The notes under the pieces were generated by a model. The model did not search any database. It had not been told where the DNA came from and was given only the letters and a program-made list of their open reading frames with translations. Below, one piece after another: positions 63,246-64,000 of a DNA stretch of 64,000 nt; position 1 is the stretch's first letter, and every line of letters begins with the position of its first letter. The DNA is from Thermoleophilaceae bacterium (lineage in GTDB: Bacteria > Actinomycetota > Thermoleophilia > Solirubrobacterales > Thermoleophilaceae): positions 30,220 through 94,219 of the forward strand of contig DASUWY010000068.1 of the NCBI GenBank assembly GCA_036378175.1, in the 5' to 3' direction. The translations under genes were made by a program, and so were the position numbers.

Positions 63246-64000
63246 ATGAGCCTCGAAGCTGCCTACATCGAGACCGCACCCGGCCTGCTCCGGCGGCTCG
63301 AGCGGATGACCGGCGACCCCCACACCGCCGAGGACCTCTGCCAGGAGGCGTTCGCGCGCGCCTGGACGGCGGCGCCGCGCGACGTCCCGGCCGCGGTGCT
63401 CCGCAGCTGGCTCTACTCCACAGCCGGCAACCTCGCTGTGGACGAGCTCCGCCGGCGCAGCCGCCAGCAGCGCCGCCCGCTCGCCGAGCTCGATCCCGAC
63501 GCGTTCGCCGTCCACGACCACGAGCTGCCGGTGGCGCGTGCCGCGCTCGCAGAGCTCACCCCGCACGAGCGGCTGGTGCTGCTGCTGCGCTACCAGGCCG
63601 GGCTCTCGCTGCGCGAGCTCGCGCGCCTGCTCGACGTGACCGAGGAGGCCGCGCGCAAGCGCGTGGCGCGTGCACGCGAGCGCTTCCGCGAGGTCTTCAG
63701 CAGGCACAGCGCCGACCCCGCCCCGCTCGTGCTGCTCGTGGTCCGTGACGTGGAGCCGGATGACTACGTGCGCTGGCTCGAGCAAGCGGGCGCGCGCGTG
63801 CAAACGGTCACGGGCCCGCTCGAGCCGCGCAACCTGCTGCGCGCCGAGGCGGTCGTGGTCTCCGGCTCGCACTCGGACGTCCACCCGGCCACCTACGGCG
63901 AGCGCCCGCGCTTCGAGCTCCAGGGCAGCCCCGACGCGCGCCGCGACCGCCGCGACCTCGCGGCGATGCGCACCGCGCTCGCGGCCGACGTGCCGCTCGT
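63246..64000 (+). CDS. ECF sigma factor fused to a class I glutamine-amidotransferase-like domain (cut by window edge)
   Basis: At least 251 residues, open at the right edge. Residues 5-75 are sigma region 2 (DPHTAEDLCQEAFARAW, LRSWLYSTAGNLAVDELRRRSR) and 100-150 region 4 (LTPHERLVLLLRYQAG, LDVTEEAARKRVARARERF). An extension starts at about 158: PLVLLVVRD, then VVVSGSHSDVHPATYGER, then SPDARRDRRDLAAMRTALAADVPL. That resembles the peptidase C26/PuuD-type amidotransferase fold (GG-DV-P-YGE and RD---L---A---P pattern) just before its nucleophile CRG, which would lie beyond 64000. The sigma call is firm; the fused domain is inferred. A GTG lies one codon upstream of the ATG. Confidence 0.82.
   Translation, partial: MSLEAAYIETAPGLLRRLERMTGDPHTAEDLCQEAFARAWTAAPRDVPAAVLRSWLYSTAGNLAVDELRRRSRQQRRPLAELDPDAFAVHDHELPVARAALAELTPHERLVLLLRYQAGLSLRELARLLDVTEEAARKRVARARERFREVFSRHSADPAPLVLLVVRDVEPDDYVRWLEQAGARVQTVTGPLEPRNLLRAEAVVVSGSHSDVHPATYGERPRFELQGSPDARRDRRDLAAMRTALAADVPL

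Overview
The window is very GC-rich and gene-dense, with genes packed by 1-13 base overlaps and almost no spacer DNA. No tRNA, rRNA, insertion sequence, prophage or CRISPR array was recognised, and no stretch over 300 bases lacks a gene. Gene content points to a high-GC actinobacterium: a fused PafB-PafC regulator, an lhr-nei pair, CIRCE-controlled groES-groEL, many NarL-type sensor kinases, and DUF2252 and GAP-family proteins. System I (Ccm) cytochrome c maturation together with the PafBC fusion suggests the class Thermoleophilia (Solirubrobacter-like). That placement is inference, because no rRNA is present.

Layout. 1-4.6 kb: the start of a NarL response regulator, then small membrane or envelope proteins (DUF1269, lipoprotein, MgtC-like, DUF7144-like, PAP2 phosphatase, GAP family). 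4.6-9.9 kb: a MalT-type LuxR regulator divergent from a large sensor kinase and a receiver-only protein. 9.9-19 kb: RDD protein and partner, DUF2252, a metallo-beta-lactamase-fold hydrolase, a holin-phosphodiesterase fusion, a DHFR-like reductase, a secreted hydrolase and a 14-TM drug exporter. 19-27 kb: haem and cytochrome c locus. A leftward operon ccmE-ccmF-ccmI-like-ccmG-ccmH, followed by a possible Fe-S winged-helix regulator, faces a rightward operon of a di-haem cytochrome, ccmC, ccmD and hemA across a compact two-way promoter. 27-37 kb: SDR, YhaM-like nuclease, PafBC fusion, a MetE-like/flavin-monooxygenase pair, RmuC and a penicillin acylase. 37-42.5 kb: dTDP-L-rhamnose genes rmlA, rmlD and rmlB with an apparently frameshifted XRE-type gene and palindromes between rmlA and rmlD, then an ABC-2 exporter. 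42.5-50.6 kb: EAL-HDOD protein, family 5 uracil-DNA glycosylase, and a leftward run of receiver, kinase, response regulator, ABC ATPase and FtsX permease. 50.6-61 kb: Lhr helicase, Nei glycosylase, GDPD, secreted protein, IlvA-RidA, Crp/Fnr, PCM, NUDIX and ASCH. 61-64 kb: groES-groEL, then an ECF sigma factor that runs into a glutamine-amidotransferase-like extension cut by the window edge.

How genes work together. CcmC/D/E/F/G/H with HemA supply haem and c-type cytochromes; the di-haem cytochrome is a likely client. RidA would remove the reactive enamine made by IlvA. Lhr and Nei are a conserved repair pair. Two paralogous kinases each pair with a receiver-only protein. The most unusual items are the sigma-amidotransferase fusion, the kinase with PAS domains after its catalytic core, the CxxxF haem motif in CcmE, the shared-core face-to-face promoters, and four tail-to-tail junctions where opposite genes share one CTAG or CTAA as both stop codons.
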